Part shown: piece after piece, positions 12,451 through 23,705 of the stretch
Layout: every line of letters begins with the position of its first letter
How positions within the stretch are numbered: the first letter of the stretch is position 1
Source of the DNA: Diadophis punctatus similis
Taxonomy: Eukaryota > Chordata > Lepidosauria > Squamata > Dipsadidae
Reading direction: 5' to 3'
Assembly (NCBI GenBank): GCA_023053685.1
Contig: JALIGW010000005.1
Coordinates: 18,052,501-18,116,500 of the forward strand
Length of the DNA stretch: 64,000 bases
The notes under the pieces: generated by a model
Database searches by the model: none
Told to the model about the DNA's origin: nothing
What the model saw: only the letters and a program-made list of their open reading frames with translations
Position numbers and translations under genes: made by a program

Positions 12451-12785
12451 TGTGGTATAGTAAATATTTTGTTATGTTTATAAAGAAGTTATTTGAATCA
12501 GCTAAATGCAGTCAATTGTGTGAAGCTTCTGATTTATTTCACAATGAAAAAATCTGCAAGAAAATTCTAATAGCTTGGTTCATACAACTAAGCCAAAATG
12601 AAAGAAGTAATTTTATGATTTGGTGTAATATATAAATGTGTGGATCTAGTCAGTGAATATTTAGAATACAAAGCCATATTAGGTAGTTGACATTTAAGAT
12701 CTTCTCTAGAGAGACTTCTGGTGTGTGATCATCTTATCTTATTCATAATGAGAACATGCCATAATATACCATTGATAAAGTGGCC

Positions 12786-12917
12786 TGTTAAATGCGTTGA
12801 GCCAGTTTTGTTGCATCACGTGACGTATTGGGATGTTTTTTGCCTTTGCGGAGCTAGGGTGAGCATGGCCTGCACGTGATGCATCTGGCCCGCGGGCCAC
12901 CAGTTTGACACCCCTGG
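12786..12917. mobile_element. hAT-type transposon end fragment
   Basis: The right terminus reads GTTTGACACCCCTGG, the common vertebrate hAT end (reverse CAGGGGTGTCAAAC). The GGCCCGCGGGCC palindrome lies just inside it. The left terminus is missing, so no target duplication can be paired. Confidence 0.55.
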
Positions 12918-13100
12918 ATTAAGGCATCAGACTACTTACGAGGAGATCATGAGTTCTAGTACCGCCTTAGGCACAAAGCGAGCTGGATGACCTTGGACCA
13001 GTCACTTTCTCTCAGCCCTAGAAAAGAGGTAATGGCAAATAACTTCTGAGAAGCCTTGCCAAGAAAACGTCAGGGTCTTGTCCAGGCAGTCTATAAGAAC
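12918..13100 (+). mobile_element. tRNA-derived SINE remnant
   Basis: Starts with a tRNA-like head (A-box region GGATTAAGGCATCAGACTAC) and a weak B box (GAGTTCTAGTACC). A MIR/CORE-like segment GACCTTGGACCAGTCACTTT follows, then a tail resembling RTE/BovB 3' ends (ATGGCAAATAACTTCTGAG). It is wedged between a hAT fragment and an L1 fragment and is clearly diverged. Confidence 0.6.
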
Positions 13101-13144
13101 TGGGCAAGATTGAATGGAAGAAATGTGTTAAAGGAGAAAAAGAT

Positions 13145-14335
13145 GTAAAAATTCCACAGTCAACCTAACTAGCACCGGGACCAGATGGACTTCCAGCAGA
13201 AGTTTAAAAAACCTTTGAAGAAACATTTGGACTAGTAATGCTGGATCTATTTAATGAATTGATGTTAGAAGCTAAAATCCCGGAGACATAAAGAGAGGTG
13301 TTTATAACTTTGATACCAAAAGAAGATACTGACTTACAAAAAGTTAAAAATTATAGACCTATATCATTATTGAATGTAGATTATAAAATATTTGTATCAA
13401 TAATAGCGAATAGACTTAAAAGATTTCTTAGTGAAATTATTCATATGGATCAAAATGGATTTCTTCCCAAAAGACAGATAAGAGACAATATGTGCATAAT
13501 TTTGAATACTATAGAGTACTATGAACAACATCCTGAGAAGCAAATGGCGTTAATCTTTTTGGATGCACAGAAAGCATTTGATAATGCAAATTGGCTGTTT
13601 ATGAATCAACAATTGCAGTATATGGACTTTGGGGCAAGATTTCTTGGTGTTATAAAAGCAATTTATAGTACGCAAACAGCAAGAATAATAATAAATGGGG
13701 AAATGGCTGACAAAGTAGATATTACTAAAGGAACAAGGCAAGGATGCCCATTATCACCATTGTTATTTATTTTGACAGAAGTATTAAAGAGGACTATAAG
13801 GGAAGATAATGAGATTACAGGATTAAAATAAGGAAAGAAGAATATAAACTACAAACATTTGCAGATGTCTTAGCATTTATACTCGAAGATCCACTCAACT
13901 CAGGACCAAAACTCTTATATCAAATTGAATATCATGGAGAGGTGGCTGGATTGAAAATAAATAAAGATAAGACAAAAATGATTGTAAAAAATATGACAGA
14001 AAAGCAAAAAATGGAACTGACAGTGGTTTTAGATATACAAATAGTAAAAAAAATAAGATATTTGGGGATCCAATTATCAGCAAGGTGTTCAACACTTAAG
14101 AAAGACAACTATTTAAAACTTAAAAAACAGATTGAGAAGGATTTGGAAAAATGGAAGAATCTTCAATTATCATTAATGGGTAGAATCGCACTAATCAAGA
14201 TGAATATATTACTACGTTTACTTTTTAAATTTGTGATGATGCCAATAAAAATAGATAAAACTTTTTTCAATGAGATTAATAAAATAACAACGAAATTTAT
14301 TTGGCAAGGGAAAAGACCGAGGATTAGTTTGAAAA
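13145..14335 (+). pseudogene. L1 ORF2 reverse-transcriptase fragment, broken
   Basis: This is the reverse-transcriptase part of the L1 endonuclease/RT protein that drives target-primed reverse transcription. Visible family blocks are PGPDG near the start, FITLIPKED, KNYRPISLLN, the palm motif A with FLDAQKAFD, and motif B TRQGCPLSPLLF. The catalytic FADD box reads FADV, so the second aspartate is lost. There is an in-frame stop just before FITLIPKED and another after motif B (about 13829), with the reading resuming in another frame. The 13298 start is not a true start codon context. It cannot make an active enzyme. The clade is clear from the motifs; the subfamily is not. Confidence 0.85.
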
Positions 14336-14612
14336 GAGCCGATGTGGTGCAGCGGTTAGAAAACAGTACTGCAGGCTACTTTAGCTGACTGTGATCATTT
14401 GAGTTCAGCTGTTCAAATCTCACCGGCTCAGGGTTGACTCAGCCTTCCATCCTTCCGAGTTAGGTAAAATGAGGACCCAGATTGTTGGGGGCAATGTAAA
14501 TATATACATTGCTTAATGGTGTAAACCACTTAGAGAGTGCTTGCACTATGATGCAGTATATAAATCTCAATAAATAAACAAACAAACAAACATAAATAAA
14601 TAAATAAATAAA
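14336..14612 (+). mobile_element. Squamate (Sauria-type) SINE inserted in L1
   Basis: Begins with a tRNA-like head GAGCCGATGTGGTGCAGCGG and has a B-box GTTCAAATCTC. The conserved core GTAAAATGAGGACCCAGATT and the TATAAATCTCAATAAATAAA end follow, then an AAATA-rich tail. It interrupts L1 ORF2, so it is younger than the L1. Confidence 0.9.
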
Positions 14613-15356
14613 ATGTTACAAGATGCAAGAATAAGAGGCGGTTTTGGCCTCCCCAATTGGGGAGCAACAGCTCTTGTTACCAAGCAACAGCAATGACATG
14701 GATTAAGGAATGGATTTTACTTAGAAATAAAAGACTTTTAATACTAGAAGGGCATGACTTACAAATTGGATGGCACACATTTATTTGGTATGGAGGAAAC
14801 AAGAATCATGGCTATTTCCAGAGACACAGTATAAGGAACTCATTATTTTTAATTTGGGAAAAAATAAAGACTAAACATTACTCAAAAATACCTTATTGGA
14901 TATCGACACTAGAAACTTTGATACCCAAGTAGAATAGATTGGAATAATATTCCGAGATACAATGATATTTTATCAAAGATGGATAAGTTGAAATCCGTTA
15001 CAGAACTAGAGAATCAAGGTATAAAAATGGATTGGTACCTGGGGATGCAATTACAAGCAAGATTTGAAAAGGATAGTAAAGTAGAAGGAATTAATTTGGA
15101 GAAAACAGAACTAGATGAAATACTAACAGGAAAAGATGAAAAGTTGATAAAGAAACTATAGCTATTTGCTCTCCATTGAATTAGAATTTGAACAAGTGAA
15201 AGAGATGATAAAATGGATGAGACATATAGCTTTGTATCCATGGAGTACTTGTATTTTGTGAGCTTGATGGCTTTTTTTTTGGAGTCTTTTCATTACCATA
15301 CTAGGTAATATCATCAGTGCTTAACTCTGAAATACTAAAATATTCTCTTATATCGG

Positions 15357-15457
15357 TGTTCTGTATCTCCTTGTTCTTTTTATGTTTCATTGAATTAGGT
15401 AGGCACCTGCCTGAACTTGATGTAGTATTACAATAAGTTGAATTAGCTCATGTGGCT
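15357..15457. repeat. 101-bp direct repeat, copy 1
   Basis: Pairs with 16884-16984 at about 95% identity (a handful of substitutions, no gaps seen). The shared core includes GGTAGGCACCTGCCTGAACT. See the finding on the segment between the two copies. Confidence 0.85.
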
Positions 15458-16785
15458 CTGTTTTCTGTCTGGTTTACCTAGGTGGGCTGATTTGAAGTTA
15501 TGCAAGTTTCAAGCTGCAACCGGCCCGCTGATGAGGTAGTAGCAGCCATTGGAGGGGTTGAGGTCTACCAGAGGCCGGCTGAATCTCTGGGACAGGTCCT
15601 CGAACAGACCGGGTGCCAGCCTCCATAAGAAGACAATCATTACCCTTGGGAGTGACTTCCATCATTCCCATGATACCAATCCCTAATCTCCTGCTTCTGG
15701 CAAGCCCTATTGCCTCATCTGAAGAACATATTTCAAAATCTACATCCATATTCCCTCAGCATCTCACAGGGAATTTGGAACTAAAAAGGTGAGTTACACT
15801 CATGTCCAGATTATAACGTTCCATATTGGAGTCATTCTAAGATGAATGAACTTCTGAACTGCCCATCCGGATCTTATAATCTGGCCTGCTGAGGTCCTCC
15901 TTGCCCCTGATGTTCTTCCCCAAACTCTATCTTTGATGACTAGATTGCTCAGTTCATACAGTAAAGAGGACTTCTTTCTTTTTACACAAAAACAACAAGA
16001 AAAGTGATGAGCCAGTACAAAATACCCACTTTTAGTATACAATATGACTGGAAGGAATACATCCGTACTTGATCCGAATCAATAATCCCTTAATCTATAT
16101 TCAGCATTGGGTTGGATATCTACCATTGGATTGGTATAATATTGTTATACGGTTATAATGTGTTAACACAATAGAAATTTGGATCTGATGGAATGATAAT
16201 AGAGCAATTTCTCTTTATAGAAATTCAAGACCAATTTGCTTTATGAATTGTAAATCTTGTAAAAGGTCAAAGATACCCTTTATTCCATGCCTTAGATTGT
16301 TCTAGCTGAAGAAAATTTACTCTTTCTTTATTCTTCTGTAGTTTACAGTATTTTTACCTTTCTGAGCAAATAATGGGAGAGTGTAGAATTAATTCTGAAC
16401 TCTAATCCAAACTCCTTTTAGCAACTGAAGAATTTTGGAACAAGCGAGATCCAAAGCAAAAAAATTATTAGGAACCCAAATGCTATTTTAATCAAACAGT
16501 TCCCTAAAATTTTGCACATACCTTTTTCAAAATACTGTATACCCTGTTAAAACTATACATTGAATGGAATAAGAAAACAACCTTGTAAATAAATAGGATC
16601 TGCAGCTTAAGCAAAAGGGGCAGAATCATTTTTAACATCTACAGCAAGATAACATTTGGATTGGAAGCTGTTTATCCCTAATATTCTGAATTATAAGGAG
16701 GAGGAAGAGGTACAGAAACAATGAGAGTTGCAAGATTGATGTTAGCTTCTATAACAAATGTTTTTCCAAATCAGCTAATTACCGT
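15458..16785. other. Segment between direct repeats, origin unknown
   Basis: Positions 15510-15745 are GC-richer than the surroundings and carry an 83-codon minus-strand open frame without a recognisable domain. A second minus-strand frame (80 codons, 15800-16042) follows. Neither shows reverse-transcriptase or integrase motifs. The remainder is AT-rich. Confidence 0.4.
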
Positions 16786-16862
16786 ATTTTTTGGAGTATA
16801 AGACGCACCTTTTTACCCCCCAAAAGAGGGTCAAAAACTGGGTGCGTCTTATACTCCGGATG
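16786..16862. mobile_element. Short palindromic MITE-like element
   Basis: GGAGTATAAGACGCACC near 16794 is mirrored by GGTGCGTCTTATACTCC near 16842, leaving a small A/C-rich loop. This is a near-perfect inverted repeat of about 77 bp, likely a solo MITE end-to-end hairpin. Superfamily uncertain. Confidence 0.6.
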
Positions 16863-16883
16863 TTGCATGGATGTTACTCTGGA

Positions 16884-16984
16884 TGTTCTGTATCTCCTTG
16901 TCCTTTTTATGTTTCAGTGAATTAGGTAGGCACCTGCCTGAACTTAATGTAGTATTACAATAAGTTGAATTAGCTCATCTGGCT
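16884..16984. repeat. 101-bp direct repeat, copy 2
   Basis: Second copy of the repeat at 15357-15457, same orientation, start-to-start distance about 1.53 kb. Confidence 0.85.
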
Positions 16985-17069
16985 AAGAGGCAAAAAGAGA
17001 AAAGGAGGCAGCATTAGATAAATATGTGACATATATCAAAAATTAAATTAGAATAGAATGGAAATAGAA

Positions 17070-17125
17070 ATTAATTTAATTTAATTTAATTTAATGGATT
17101 TGTATGCCGCCCAACTCCCAGGTTT
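17070..17125 (-). mobile_element. Short L2-like LINE 3' end fragment
   Basis: A (TTAAT)n tail precedes GGATTTGTATGCCGCCCAAC, matching the 3' end seen in the longer L2-like copies at 19.8 and 61.5 kb. Confidence 0.45.
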
Positions 17126-17283
17126 AAGATTTAAGAATATGACTATTAGAATGGAAAAGCAAGAAAAATAGTTGTTTGCTGTTTTATTAAAGTTATATTT
17201 TTTTTTGTTTTTTTATTGATGCAGGCTGAGCAGTTGGTATTGTGAAATGTGATTTAGGATGCTGTACTATTTCTGTGTAAGGG

Positions 17284-17285
<2 letters not shown>

Positions 17286-17365
<80 letters not shown>

Positions 17366-17480
17366 ATATGTATGTATATATATGTATGTATGTATATGTA
17401 TGTATGTATATATATATGTATATATATATGTATATATATGTATATATATGTATATATATATGTAACTATATATATATAGT
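17286..17480. repeat. Compound TA/TG/TATG microsatellite
   Basis: (TA)n, then (TG)n of about 58 bp, then interleaved TATG and TATATG units ending in a TATA palindrome. The Cys/Val and Tyr/Ile-rich open frames over it are artefacts. Confidence 0.95.
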
Positions 17481-17678
17481 TGCTTATGGCATATGTGTTA
17501 TTAAGTATGTATTTTTAACGTGGAGAAAAATAAAAAACTTTTTACAAAAACAAAAAACCTAACTAGTAGTACTGGGAGTCTCCCTCTACACCTACTTCCA
17601 GATTAGGCTCACTTTTAATTAATTAATTCAATTGCTTCCTTACTCCCAATGACTCTGGCTTTATAGTTTTTATAGTAC

Positions 17679-18062
17679 AAGTAGTCCTCAACTTATGATC
17701 ACAACTGAGCTCAAAATTTATGTTGCTAAGCGAAACAGTTGTTAAGTGAGTTTTGCTTTTTTATTATCTTTCTTGCCACAGTTGTTAAGTGAATCACTGC
17801 AATTGTTAAGTTAGTTACGCAGTTTTAAAATGAATCTGCCTTTCACATTGACTTTACTTTCAAAAGTTGATCATATCACCCTGGGACACTATAACTGTCA
17901 TAAATATGAGCCAGGTGCTCAGCATCTGAATTTTGATCATGTGGCCATGAGGATGCTGCAATAGTTGTAAGTGTGACAAATGGTCATAAGTCACTTTTTT
18001 CAGTGTTTTTCTAGCTTTGCACGATCACTAAACAAAAGATTTAAGACAAAGATTTATCTGTG
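17679..18062 (-). mobile_element. TA-type MITE, copy 1, diverged
   Basis: Begins AAGTAGTCCTCAACTTATGA and contains the family's TTGTTAAGTGAATCACTGCA and CATAAGTCACTTTTTTCAGTG blocks, in the opposite orientation to the copy at 19577. The far terminus is degenerate. Confidence 0.7.
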
Positions 18063-19573
18063 CACGAAACAACAGCAAGTATCTTTCTATCAACAAGCTG
18101 AAAACAGGAGCTTTTTAGACTTGCACAATCATTTGGAACTAAATGCATTCAAAGGTACACTTGAACAAATGGGAAGAACATTGTATTTTGTTAAATTAAT
18201 AGCATGTAAAATTAAATGCTTATTTCTAAACAATCTAGAAATCTTAGGAGCAGTGCAGGAAATTAGTATAGTAATTGAATGCAGGAATCCCTAGAAGTTA
18301 CGGCTGTCTCCTGAGTTTGCTGCTCCTGAACCTTTTTGGCGACGCATACAATTTTGGGGCCAGTGTTTGCCATATGATTAGCTGAACATTTATTTTGACG
18401 TGAAATTTACATATGTAAATTTAATGTAGGGAAATTAATAAAACCCTTCCCTGTCAAAATTAAAACACCAAAATGTTTTCTAATGAATTTGAATTTTGTT
18501 AATGTAATTAAGAATTAAGCTTTATATGGAGCAAAGAAAATGATAAGCCCAATTGTTCAAGATTTATAATTTATAAAGGAATAATCAACAGTATTATCAA
18601 GAACACAGATTAGTGATGTTGTGGCAGAAGAAAACTGGGAACTCAGTTTTAGTAAAGTTAAAAGTAAAGTCTTCTTTGAGTCAAACTAAATTTTTAATGA
18701 TTTTATTGATATATCTTTAACTTTCATGACAGTAACAAGGAAGACATTTGCAACTGCTTCTTCCAAAATACTGTATTTCTTTTTAAACTTATGACCTAGT
18801 TTACAATTCTAGTTAGTATATTTTAGTGGCCTTATCCAATCACTAATTAAGTATGGTCTGCCATAGCTTTTCAAGGAACTGATACCTAACTGGGTTTAAT
18901 ATATTAAACTGGGTTTAATATATATCAGGTTAGGAAATGAGCAAAGTGAAGAAGAAGAAGAAGGTTAGGAAATGACCATAAATGATAATAAATAGAAAAG
19001 GAGCAGTCATTTTGTCTGAAGAAAAAGTAAAAAGCTGCCTCTTTGTTCCAAAATGCTTTGAATTTGAGATTTTTAACCAATTTTAATGGTAAGAAAAGCA
19101 GTTATGGGACTAAAAAAAGAAACTCTGTTTTCTTGAACATTTTTCCAATAACCAGAAAAATAGGGAATTTCTGCTTGTTTCAAACAGATATCACTGGGAA
19201 ATTCCACTTTTTTTCTCATTTAACTATTGTGGGTGATTTCTTAACAACTGATGAAAGTGGAGTTGTAATTTCATTATATAATGTCTTGCTTAATTACTGT
19301 GTCCCTTAGCAAAAGTGTTGCTGGTCCCAATTGTGGATGTTAAACGAGGACTACTTTCAACTCAATGAAAGTTTGTCAACAAACAGGTCAAAACTCATCA
19401 TTTGGGGAACACAAAATCCATCATTAACTCTCTGCAGGAACTGCCTGAGCCCTTTTACAGCAAAAGAGTTCTGTCATCACTAGAACCTTCCCAACTGACC
19501 AACCACACAGCAGCAGGCATTTCTTATAAGCTGCAGATAATCAGTGGCAAAAGAAGATTTCACAAAATTCCAA
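18063..19573. other. AT-rich stretch without gene or named repeat
   Basis: Contains open frames of about 90-100 codons without domains, and a small local duplication near 18890-18970 (GGGTTTAATATAT and GGTTAGGAAATGA each twice). Nothing else identified. Confidence 0.5.
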
Positions 19574-19831
19574 TATAGGTAGTTTTCGACTTACAACTGT
19601 TCATTTAGTGACTGTTCAAAGTTACAACGGCACTGAAAAAGTGATTTATAACCATTTTTAACACTTATGACCATTGCAGCATTCCCATGGTCATGTGATC
19701 AAAATTTGGATACTTGGCAGCTGACCCATATTTAAAATGGTTGCAGTATCCCTGGGTCATGTGATCACCTTTTGTGACCTGACAAGCAAAGTCAATGGGG
19801 AAGTCAGATTCACTTAACAACTGTGTTACTA

Positions 19832-20917
19832 ATATTTTATTTATTTATTTATTTGAGGTTCTTCTATGCCGCCCTACTCCCTCAGGAATCAGGGCGGCGT
19901 ACAACATTTTAGAGAACAACAAACAAATAGTTAAAAACACTTTAAAACAATTTTTAAAGAAGACATATAACATCATACATACATGGGGGAGACGTCAGAT
20001 GCAAAGTCGTCTCAAAATCACCCCGCCTGCAGGAAGAGCCATGTCTTGATGGCTTTTTGGAAGGCCAGCAGGGTGGGGATAATTCAGATCTCTGGGGCAA
20101 GTTGGTTCCAGAGAGCAGGGGCCTCTACAGAAAAGGCCCTCCCCCTAGGCCCCGCCAATCGGCATTGTTTGGCTGACGGGACCTGGAGGAGGCCCACTCT
20201 GTGGGACCTAACCGGTCGAAGGGAAGTATGAGGTAGGATGCGGTCCCGGAGATAGCCTGGTCCTAAGCCATGTAGGGCTTTAAAGATGATGATCAACACC
20301 TTGAATTGTACCCGGAGACCAATGGGCAGCCAGTGCAGCTGGCGGAGTATAGGTGTTACGTGGGTGTATCTTGAAACACCCACCACAGCACGCGCAGCCA
20401 CATTTTGCACCAATTGAAGTCTCCAAATACTCTTCAAGGGTAGCCCCATGTAGAGCGCATTACAGTAGTCCAATCGGGAGTTGACAAGGGCATGAGTGAC
20501 CGTGAGTAGAGCCTCCTTCTCCAAGTATGGTCGCAATTGGTGCACCAGGCGAACCTGTGCAAAAGCCCCCCTAGCCACAACTGTAAGGTGCTGATCTAAT
20601 TTTAGCTGTGGATCTAGGAGGACTCCCAAATTGCGAACCCGTTCCAAGGGAGTTCATTTTTCTCCCTCAAGGACCAAGGAGGGACAGTCGGTATAGTCCT
20701 TCAGAGGCAATATCCACAGCAGCCACTCAGTCTTATCGGGGTTGAGTTTGAGTCTGTTTCTCCCCATCCAGGTCCTAACGTCGTCTAGGCACCGGCACAT
20801 TACATCAACTGCCTCCCTGAATTGAAACGGGGGGTGGTGATGTACAGCTGGGTGTCGTCAGCGTACTGTTAAAAACTCACCCCGTGTCTGCGGATGATCT
20901 CCCCCAGCGGTTTCTGC
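19832..20917 (-). mobile_element. 5'-truncated L2-like LINE inserted in the MITE
   Basis: The 3' end lies at the low-coordinate side: a TTTA-repeat tail and ATGCCGCCCTACTCCCTCAG, then the end of ORF2 on the minus strand. It is about 94% identical by eye to the copy at 61.5-62.2 kb over their shared stretch. Confidence 0.85.
20084..20880 (-). pseudogene. L2-like LINE ORF2 C-terminal fragment
   Basis: The C-terminal end of a CR1/L2-group reverse transcriptase. A 187-codon open stretch (20084-20647) contains the family blocks NSRLDYCNALYMGLPLKSI, LQLVQN-AARAVVG, LHWLPIGLRVQFKVL and FKALHGLGPGYL, which lie after the catalytic palm in intact proteins. The upstream part (20648-20880) continues the element in other frames. 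The catalytic FADD region and the endonuclease are absent, so it is inactive. Such 5' truncation is usual for target-primed insertions. Confidence 0.85.
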
Positions 20918-21052
20918 AGTAGCTGCAGTGATTCACTTTAACCGGCAAGAAAGGTCATAAAATGAGGCAAAATTCATTTAATAAATATTTCACTTAGCAA
21001 CAGAAATTTGGGGCTCAATTGTGGTCGTAAATCAAGGACTACCTGTATTTCT

Positions 21053-22216
21053 TGGCTGAAGGTTCAGAGAGCACCTGGACATTCAAACTGACCAATCAGT
21101 AATATGAGATGTGACTATCTGGCTTTCAGAATTTGGACATTCATAGGGGCAGAGGGGCAAATGATAGCATGTATATGTGGTAATGCCAAAACAGACATAG
21201 TCACTTTTATTAGATTATTGTGCTCCCGATGATTTCCCCCTCCACCCCAACACAAGGATCGCTCATGGGATGGGGAAAACTCAAGAATTCTGGTATGGTC
21301 TCTACAGAGACCTGACCAAGACCACTGTTCACTGGTATCATAAAACATGATTTAGGCTGGCTTGCTTATCTACAGTAAAATATCTGACTTGTTGAGTAAG
21401 CTACTTTATTCCCAATACCGCACTAATTATATACTGGCCACAGTTTTTCCCCTAAAACACAAAGCTGTGTTTCATGATTTCTTCCTCATCAACATAAGCT
21501 GCTGTTCTTATTCTGGGGATAAAAAAGGGGAGATTCCTATGTAAGCTGTCTTGAATTCCTAGAGAAAACTCAGCATATAATACTTCTTTTTGATAATAAT
21601 TGCTATTGATATGATTGTTCTGCTTACTTGTATCCTGATGTGGTGGCTAGAAAAGGGACAGGTGCCAATCAAAATAATTGAACCTGAAGAGCATAAATTG
21701 TCTTCCCAATATCCTACCATATCCAATTGTCTTTGGAGACCCAGGAAAACTGTCATATTTAAAACTGATGCATGAATTGTTGTAGATTAAGGTTTCTGAG
21801 GACGTCCACTGAAGCTAAAATAGGCTTTATGCCTAGATACACCAGTATAGGATTTCTTTTATGGATGACACTGGCATATCTGCTCTCTTATTTAATACAT
21901 ATTTATTTACAATTGGACTGTAGTTTAATTTGTAAATACTTAAAGGTTTAGCTCCCTCAACTCTCTAGAGTGCTTGTAAATGGCATCGGCATTTTAAAGC
22001 TTACATTTGAAGTTCCATAAGAAAGATTCAACAATACGTTTCTGTGATAGAATTGACCATGTAAAATGGGTTATGTAAGCCAATAAGAACATTCTATAGA
22101 GTGATTCATTTGTTTGTTAATCCCATTCCTTGTTATTTGAGTGGAAGGTTTGGAGGATGAATTTCAAGTCAAATGACATGAAATTAACCCATCTATGCTT
22201 TACTTTAAAAATTAGG
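21053..22216. other. Stretch without gene or named repeat
   Basis: AT-rich, with short open frames lacking domains. Nothing else seen. Confidence 0.5.
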
Positions 22217-22224
22217 CTCTATAA

Positions 22225-22942
22225 CAGTGGTTCCTAACCTTCCTAATGCCATGACTCGCGCCCTCCCACCGCGCCCCCACCGCGCCCCACCCCGCCGCCG
22301 CCATTTGGGTTCTTTTACTATCTGCGCATGCACAAGGCGTTCTGCGCATGCCCAGAGGGTAAAAGAACCCAAATGGCAGCATCCAGGCGAAGTCTCCAGA
22401 TCCGGGCGAGGTCTCCGCTCGCTTCGCGTGTTGCCTCTGGGAGCTTTTCGAGCCCCGTCGTGAAAGGCGTGCGCGACTTCGGCGGGGCCGGGACAGGCGG
22501 CTACCTGGAGAGAGCCATCCCCTTCGCAGAGTCTCGCCCGTCTACCTGTAGCATTCAGGGCAAAGGGAATGGGTCTCTCTGGGCATCCGCCTGTTCCTGC
22601 CCCGCCGAAGTTGTGCACGCCTTTCGCGACGGGGCTCGAAAAGCTCCCAGAGGCAACACGCGATGTGAGCAGAGACATCGCCCAGATTTGGAGACTTCAC
22701 CCAGATGCCGCCATTTGGGTTCTTTTACCCTCTGCGCACGCGCAGAATGCTTTGCGCATGCGCAGAGCGTAAAAGAACCCAAATGGCGGCAGCGGGGTGG
22801 GGGTGCGGGGAGGGGGGCAGGTTGTGGGGTGCGATATGGCCAGGCTTGTGGCAGTGGGGGGAGCTGAGGATGCCAGGGTGACCCCTGGGAAATGGTCGTT
22901 CGGCCCCCAAAGGGATCGCGACCCCCAGGTTGGGAACCGCTG
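22225..22942. mobile_element. SPIN-ended hAT element with giant internal palindrome
   Basis: Ends CAGTGGTTCCTAACCTTCCT and AGGTTGGGAACCGCTG match SPIN-type hAT termini. The flanking 8-bp duplication is exact: CTCTATAA at 22217-22224 and 22943-22950. The interior from about 22292 to 22793 folds on itself: CGTGTTGCCTCTGGGAGCTT near 22428 recurs inverted near 22640. Each arm holds a further hairpin (22301-22376 and 22711-22787). No transposase is encoded. Confidence 0.88.
22328..22867 (+). other. Long open frame inside the palindromic hAT, probably not a gene
   Basis: A 179-codon frame. Because the DNA is an inverted repeat, the minus-strand 157-codon frame (22205-22678) encodes the same peptide block (VASGSFSSPV-KGV). 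No domain or initiation context was recognised. The openness follows from high GC and the palindrome. Confidence 0.6.
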
Positions 22943-23214
22943 CTCTATAAGATCTCACTTCCACAGGACTATCTTCCTCCTACCAAATTTACACAAGTTG
23001 CTACCTCAGGTTAAATTCAGTTGTGCTGGCATTTCTAACTAATTGGGGAGAAGCCAGTGAGGTTGTTTTTCCCTTTCTTCTTTCATTCGTGTGTTGCCTC
23101 AGCTTCTGATAGAAGCTGAGTTTCTTCCTCTTGTGCTTTAGTCTTATTCCTATTTCTATCTTGTTGTCAGTTGGCTTTATTCAATGCTTAAACTGCCCAT
23201 GTCACCCTCTACAG

Positions 23215-23697
23215 CAGCGGTTCTCAACCTGTGGGTCGCGACCCCTTTGGGGGTCGAACGACCCTTTCACAGGGGTTGCCTAAGACCATCGGAAAACACA
23301 TATTTCTGATGGTCTTAGAACCGAGACACCGCTCCTCTATTCATCTCCAGGCGGGTCCACCCACATGAAAATAGACTATTACAAAAAAAATATCTGTACC
23401 ATGGGAACCTCTGAGCATGCGCAGAAGCCGAATTTCCGGCACTGCACATGCGTCACCATCTTGTTTTCGGCTTTTTTATTTTTGCAATTTTTTTTTAAAT
23501 TGGCACTGTGTGCACGTGCAAAGCGCACGCGCGGCCACGAGGCGCGGCCACACAGCGCAGGAGGAAGTGAACCGGCAGCGAGGTAAGTTAGAACCCACCC
23601 CTGAGTTTCCTAATAATGTTATTTTATGGTTGGGGGTCACCACAACATGAGGAACTGTATTAAAGGGTCGCGGCATTAGGAAGGTTGAGAACCATTG
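23215..23697 (-). mobile_element. Chimeric SPIN-ended hAT element, copy 1
   Basis: Ends CAGCGGTTCTCAACCTGTGG and AAGGTTGAGAACCATTG are SPIN termini. The exact 8-bp duplication is CTCTACAG at 23207-23214 and 23698-23705. The interior is not standard SPIN: it includes, inverted, part of the CAGGGGTGGGTTC MITE family (AGTTAGAACCCACCCCTGAG near 23587) with its YY1/NRF1-like motifs. The same chimera recurs at 45193. Confidence 0.9.
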
Positions 23698-23705
23698 CTC
23701 TACAG

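Larger units (their letters stand above)
13100..15250 (+). mobile_element. 5'-truncated L1-type LINE, split by a SINE
   Basis: The body encodes part of L1 ORF2 (see the pseudogene entry) from just before the reverse-transcriptase fingers to the C-terminal domain. A squamate SINE at 14336-14612 splits it; coding similarity resumes immediately after with ARIRGGFGLPNWG, an L1 C-terminal block. No ORF1 or 5' UTR remains. The 3' end is not sharply defined. Confidence 0.8.
19577..21044 (+). mobile_element. TA-flanked MITE split by an L2-like LINE
   Basis: Left end AGGTAGTTTTCGACTTACAA pairs with right end GTAAATCAAGGACTACCT. TA lies just outside both ends, suggesting a Tc1/mariner-like TA target. 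The body resumes at about 20918 after the LINE. About 380 bp of MITE sequence remain in total. Confidence 0.75.

Noticed and set aside
18955..18975. GAAGAA repeat with flanking GGTTAGGAAATGA duplication as a mobile-element footprint
   Set aside because: Too short and without inverted ends; replication slippage is enough.
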